Source: Fibrobacter succinogenes (GTDB lineage Bacteria > Fibrobacterota > Fibrobacteria > Fibrobacterales > CADBQJ01). Taken from it: a stretch of 14,301 bases of DNA. The position numbers and the translations under genes were made by a program. The notes beneath the pieces are model-generated. The model did no database searches, was not told where the DNA came from, and saw only the letters and a list, made by a program, of their open reading frames with translations. Positions within the stretch are counted from its first letter, which is position 1. Every line of letters starts with the position of its first letter. Shown here in pieces: positions 11,465-14,301 of the stretch. The DNA is taken from contig CADBQJ010000265.1 in the NCBI GenBank assembly GCA_902796785.1, positions 1 through 14,301 on the forward strand. Reading direction: 5' to 3'.

Positions 11465-12655
11465 TCAGAGCTTGAGGAAGATCTTCTTGCGGAACAGAGG
11501 CAGCAGGAGCAGCCAGTAGAAGGCCACGTGGAGCAGCGGATAGAGGAGCGAGCCGCCCTGGGGGCCGGCGATGGCCGCGCAGACGCTCCGGTAGAGCCAT
11601 TCGGAGAAGGCCGCCCCCTCGCCGGGCGAGGGAATCGCCCAGGAGCACTTCACCCAGACGGCGTCGAGCGCGTAGAGCAGCGTGGCGTTGCAGCCGAAGA
11701 CCGAGAGAAACGTCAGCAGCCGCGGGCAGGAGAGCTCCTCGAAGAGCCAGATCGAGAGCGAGAGGAGGAAGAGCGAGACGCCCGCGGAGAGGAGGACGTA
11801 GCTGCTGCTCCAGAGCGCCTTGTTGATCGGGAAGACGAGGCTCCAGGCCAGGCCGCCGGCGCAGAGCAGGAGCGAGGCGCGGAAGAAGCGCGCCAGCACG
11901 GGAGTCCACGAGCCCGGCCCGGGGACGCGGTTCCGGATCGCGCGGCCGGCGAACCAGCCGAAGAGCATGGTCGCCGTCGCGGGCAGGCAGCCCAGCAGCC
12001 CCTCGGGCTCGTAGCGCGGCGAGGGGAGCGGCCAGAGGTGGCTTTCGCCCAGGAGCGCCAGGTCGACGCGGTGGCCCAGGTGGCAGTAGAGCGCGAAGGG
12101 GTCCTCGCCGGGGACGCCGCCCAGCGCGAGCGCGATCCAGTAGCCGACGAGAAGGATTCCCACGACGAGCGCGATGGCCCGCGGCCGCTTCTCCCAGAGC
12201 GTCACGCAGAGCGCGCCCAGCCCCCACGCGATCGCGATGCGCTGGAGCACGCCCATGATCCGCCACTCGCCGAAGGGGAGGTGGAACGGCACGCCGGCGC
12301 CGTCGGAGAAGGGGAAGTTGACCAGGAAGACGCCGAGCAGGAAGATCTCCAGGCTCCGCACGGCGATCTTGCGCAGCCGCGCGCCGGTCTCCGCGCGACG
12401 GGCGAAGGAGAAGCAGCAGGAGACGCCGGAGAGGAAGAGGAATGTGGGGAAGACGAAGTCGGTGGGGGTGAAGCCGTGCCAGTCGGCGTGGCGGAGGTGC
12501 CAGAAGACGACCGACCAGAAGGTCCCCTCGGGGGCGTAGAGCACGCCCCAGTCGCCGGGGTTGTTGGCGATGACCATCGCCGCGATGACGATCCCGCGCA
12601 GGGCGTCGACGGCCCGCACGCGGCTGTTCTTCGGAAGGGAGACGCCGTTTTCCAT
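11465..12655 (-). CDS. HGSNAT-like (DUF5009-type) multi-pass membrane acyltransferase
   Basis: A 396-residue integral membrane protein with about ten hydrophobic segments. RVRAVDALRGIVIAAMVIANNPG (12-34) and FWHLRHADWHGFTPTDFVFPTFLFLSG (51-77) match the COG4299/DUF5009 family related to human heparan-alpha-glucosaminide N-acetyltransferase. H56 in HADWHG corresponds to the position of the proposed acetyl-carrying histidine (KHASWNG in the human protein). Family members are thought to move acetyl groups across the membrane to sugars; the bacterial substrate here is unknown. The start is ATG 12655-12653 with AGGAGG at 12662-12657, an unusually strong Shine-Dalgarno at tight (1-nt) spacing, and a TATATT box immediately upstream. 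It diverges from the UbiD gene across 27 bp. The C-terminus (LFRKKIFLKL) is basic and probably cytoplasmic. Confidence 0.9.
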   Translation of the reverse strand: MENGVSLPKNSRVRAVDALRGIVIAAMVIANNPGDWGVLYAPEGTFWSVVFWHLRHADWHGFTPTDFVFPTFLFLSGVSCCFSFARRAETGARLRKIAVRSLEIFLLGVFLVNFPFSDGAGVPFHLPFGEWRIMGVLQRIAIAWGLGALCVTLWEKRPRAIALVVGILLVGYWIALALGGVPGEDPFALYCHLGHRVDLALLGESHLWPLPSPRYEPEGLLGCLPATATMLFGWFAGRAIRNRVPGPGSWTPVLARFFRASLLLCAGGLAWSLVFPINKALWSSSYVLLSAGVSLFLLSLSIWLFEELSCPRLLTFLSVFGCNATLLYALDAVWVKCSWAIPSPGEGAAFSEWLYRSVCAAIAGPQGGSLLYPLLHVAFYWLLLLPLFRKKIFLKL

Positions 12656-12682
12656 GCCTCCTAATATAGGTCATCGGTTTCT
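12656..12682. promoter_or_regulatory. 27-bp divergent promoter with shared palindromic -10 box
   Basis: The nearly symmetric CTAATATAG (12661-12669) reads TATATT towards the acyltransferase and TAATAT towards UbiD. It is the only AT-rich element in the gap. Any -35 elements would fall inside the coding ends of both genes; I see no good hexamer in either. Confidence 0.45.
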
Positions 12683-14301
12683 ATGTTGGAGGACATGAAG
12701 AACTACGCGACCGCCGACTGGATGCGGAAGCTGGAGCGCGCGGGCGAGCTCGTCCGCGTCCGCGAGCAGCTCTCCTCCGACCTGGAAATCGCCGCCCTGC
12801 AGCAGCGCCTCTTCCGCATGGGGGCGCCCGCGGTCCTGGTGGAGCACGTGGAGGGGTCGCGCTATCCCGCGCTGGCCAACCTCTACGGAACGCCCGAGCG
12901 GATGGAACGCCTGCTCGGCCGCGCCCGCGAGGGGGCCGAGGCGCTGGTCGCCGCGTCGCGGAACCCGATGACGCTCCTCAAGCGCCCGTCGCTCTGGTTC
13001 GCCGCGCTGCGCGCCGCCGGATGCGCGCTCCCCTGCGAGGTGGACGAACCGACCGCGCCGTGGGAGCCCGTGCCGCTGAGCCGGATTCCCGGCGTGCGCT
13101 GCTGGCCCGAGGACGGCGGCCGCTTCTGGACTCTCCCGCAGGTCTACAGCGAGGACCCGGCGCGCCCGGGGCTCCTGCGCTCCAACCTCGGCATGTACCG
13201 CGTGCAGCTCGACGGGAACTCCTACCGCGGCGACGCCGTGGGGCTCCACTACCAGCTCCGCCGCGGGATCGGCGCGCACCACCAGACGGCGATGGCCCGG
13301 GGCGAGGCGCTGAAGGTCTCCGTCTTCCTGGGCGGCCACCCGGCCCACGCGCTCGCGGCGGTGATGCCGCTGCCCGAGGGGATGCCCGAGATCGCCGCGG
13401 CCGGCGCGCTGGCCGGACGGCGGTTCCGCTATTTCCGGCGCGACGGCTGGTTGCATTCCGCCGACGCCGACTTCGTGCTGACCGGGACGGTGCTGCCCGG
13501 CGAGCGGCTGCCCGAAGGCCCCTTCGGCGACCACATGGGATACTACAGCCTGCGCCACGAGATGCCCGTGCTCCACGTGACCGGCGCCTGGGCGCGGCGC
13601 GACGCGATCTTCCCCTTCACCGTCGTCGGGCGCCCTCCGCAGGAGGATTCGCTCTTCGGCGCCTTCGTCCACCGCCTGACCGCGGACGCCGTCCCCGCGC
13701 GGCTGCCCGGCGTGCGCGCCGTGAACGCCGTCGACGAGGCGGGGGTCCACCCGCTCCTGCTGGCGCTGGGCTCCGAGCGCGACGTCCCCTACGAGGAGAC
13801 GAAGCCGCGCGAGCTCCTGGCGCAGGCGCGCGCCGTCCTCGGGTTCGGCCAGCTGTCGCTCGCCAAGGTCCTCGTGATCGCCGACGGCGCGCGCGGCGAC
13901 GCGCCCGGGCCGGACGACGTCTCGGGCTTCCTCCGCCACGCGCTCGAGCGGGCGGACTGGCGGCGCGACCTGCACTTCTTCACGAGGGGCGACGCCGACA
14001 CGCTCGACTACGCGGGCGGCGAGCTCCACTCCGGCTCGAAGTGCGTCTGGGCCGTGGCGGGAAAGCCGACGCGGGCCCTGGCCGCCGAACTCCCCTCGGC
14101 GTTCGAGGGAACCCTCGGGGAGTTCGGCGGGGCGCGCCTCGCCGCTCCCGGGGTCGTCGCGCTGGAAGGGCCGAAGTGGACTTCGGCCGACGCGGCGAGG
14201 CGCGAGATCGCGGCGCTCGAGGCCGCTCTCGCGCCGCGCGACCCGGCCGCGCTCCGGAGCGTTCCGGTCGTCGCGCTGGTGGACGACGTCGCCGACGCCT
14301 C
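12683..14301 (+). CDS. UbiD-family prFMN-dependent decarboxylase, 3' end missing
   Basis: 539 residues are visible before the right edge, without a stop. The UbiD family carries out reversible non-oxidative decarboxylation of unsaturated or aromatic acids, for example in quinone biosynthesis, using prenylated FMN made by UbiX. RSNLGMYR (166-173) supplies the cofactor/metal-site Asn168 and Arg173; PEGPFGDHMGYYSL (277-290) holds the catalytic acid pair E278/D283; RRDAIFPFTVVGRPPQED (about 309-326) is also diagnostic. E. coli UbiD has 497 residues, so this is a longer type; about 600-residue members are often linked to menaquinone. No ubiX is in the window. The start is uncertain: ATG 12683 (no Shine-Dalgarno) or ATG 12695, where GGAGG (12688-12692) is only 2 nt away. 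Residues from MKNY onward align with the usual N-terminus, so both are acceptable. Confidence 0.92.
   Translation, partial: MLEDMKNYATADWMRKLERAGELVRVREQLSSDLEIAALQQRLFRMGAPAVLVEHVEGSRYPALANLYGTPERMERLLGRAREGAEALVAASRNPMTLLKRPSLWFAALRAAGCALPCEVDEPTAPWEPVPLSRIPGVRCWPEDGGRFWTLPQVYSEDPARPGLLRSNLGMYRVQLDGNSYRGDAVGLHYQLRRGIGAHHQTAMARGEALKVSVFLGGHPAHALAAVMPLPEGMPEIAAAGALAGRRFRYFRRDGWLHSADADFVLTGTVLPGERLPEGPFGDHMGYYSLRHEMPVLHVTGAWARRDAIFPFTVVGRPPQEDSLFGAFVHRLTADAVPARLPGVRAVNAVDEAGVHPLLLALGSERDVPYEETKPRELLAQARAVLGFGQLSLAKVLVIADGARGDAPGPDDVSGFLRHALERADWRRDLHFFTRGDADTLDYAGGELHSGSKCVWAVAGKPTRALAAELPSAFEGTLGEFGGARLAAPGVVALEGPKWTSADAARREIAALEAALAPRDPAALRSVPVVALVDDVADA

Noticed and set aside
12671..14029. 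Minus-strand open frame of 452 codons opposite ubiD
   Set aside because: Arg/Val/Gly/Ala-rich translation with no domain. The plus strand encodes clear UbiD motifs.

Overview
The window is 14.3 kb of GC-rich (roughly two-thirds G+C by eye) bacterial chromosome, almost fully coding, with ordinary housekeeping gene content. I see no insertion sequence, phage gene, CRISPR array, toxin-antitoxin pair or recognisable defence system. A Tsp-like periplasmic protease with a signal peptide, a UbiD decarboxylase and a consensus sigma-54 promoter suggest a Gram-negative-type lineage. I cannot place it at genus level; a glycogen-storing phylum such as Fibrobacterota is only a guess. Recurring TAT[AC]TT boxes a short distance upstream of starts look like the local -10 element.

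Left third (1-6225, all minus strand): a tight four-gene operon read right to left. It encodes a secreted S41 C-terminal processing protease (6225-4456), glycogen phosphorylase GlgP (4454-1944), a divergent PRPP synthetase with a TTG start (1924-749) and a DUF1015 protein cut by the window edge (729 to 1). Gaps are 1, 19 and 19 bp. A divergent gene (6397-8841, plus strand) encodes a GH57-type DUF3536 glycan enzyme. Together GlgP, the GH57 protein and PRPP synthetase suggest a storage-glucan module: glucan remodelling, phosphorolysis to glucose-1-phosphate, and use of pentose phosphate for PRPP. That linkage is inferred from gene order.

Middle (8842-10705, minus strand): an Hsp20 small heat-shock protein whose stop codon abuts the GH57 stop with no spacing. 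It lies behind a near-perfect -24/-12 sigma-54 promoter. Next are a GT4 glycosyltransferase that appears to be leaderless and a tRNA-Gly(CCC) with an unusual T-loop, followed by a strong terminator hairpin.

Right third (10703-14301): a NYN-domain putative RNase and an HGSNAT-like (DUF5009-type) membrane acyltransferase on the minus strand. A UbiD-family decarboxylase on the plus strand is cut by the right edge. The acyltransferase and UbiD genes diverge from a gap of only 27 bp containing one palindromic TATATT/TAATAT box.

The most interesting signals are regulatory rather than new genes: the sigma-54 promoter on hsp20 with an upstream dyad, evidence for leaderless starts, a perfect inverted repeat enclosing the -35 box of the NYN gene, and a tRNA-Gly with C at T-loop position 55 plus a leader that duplicates its own 3' acceptor strand.
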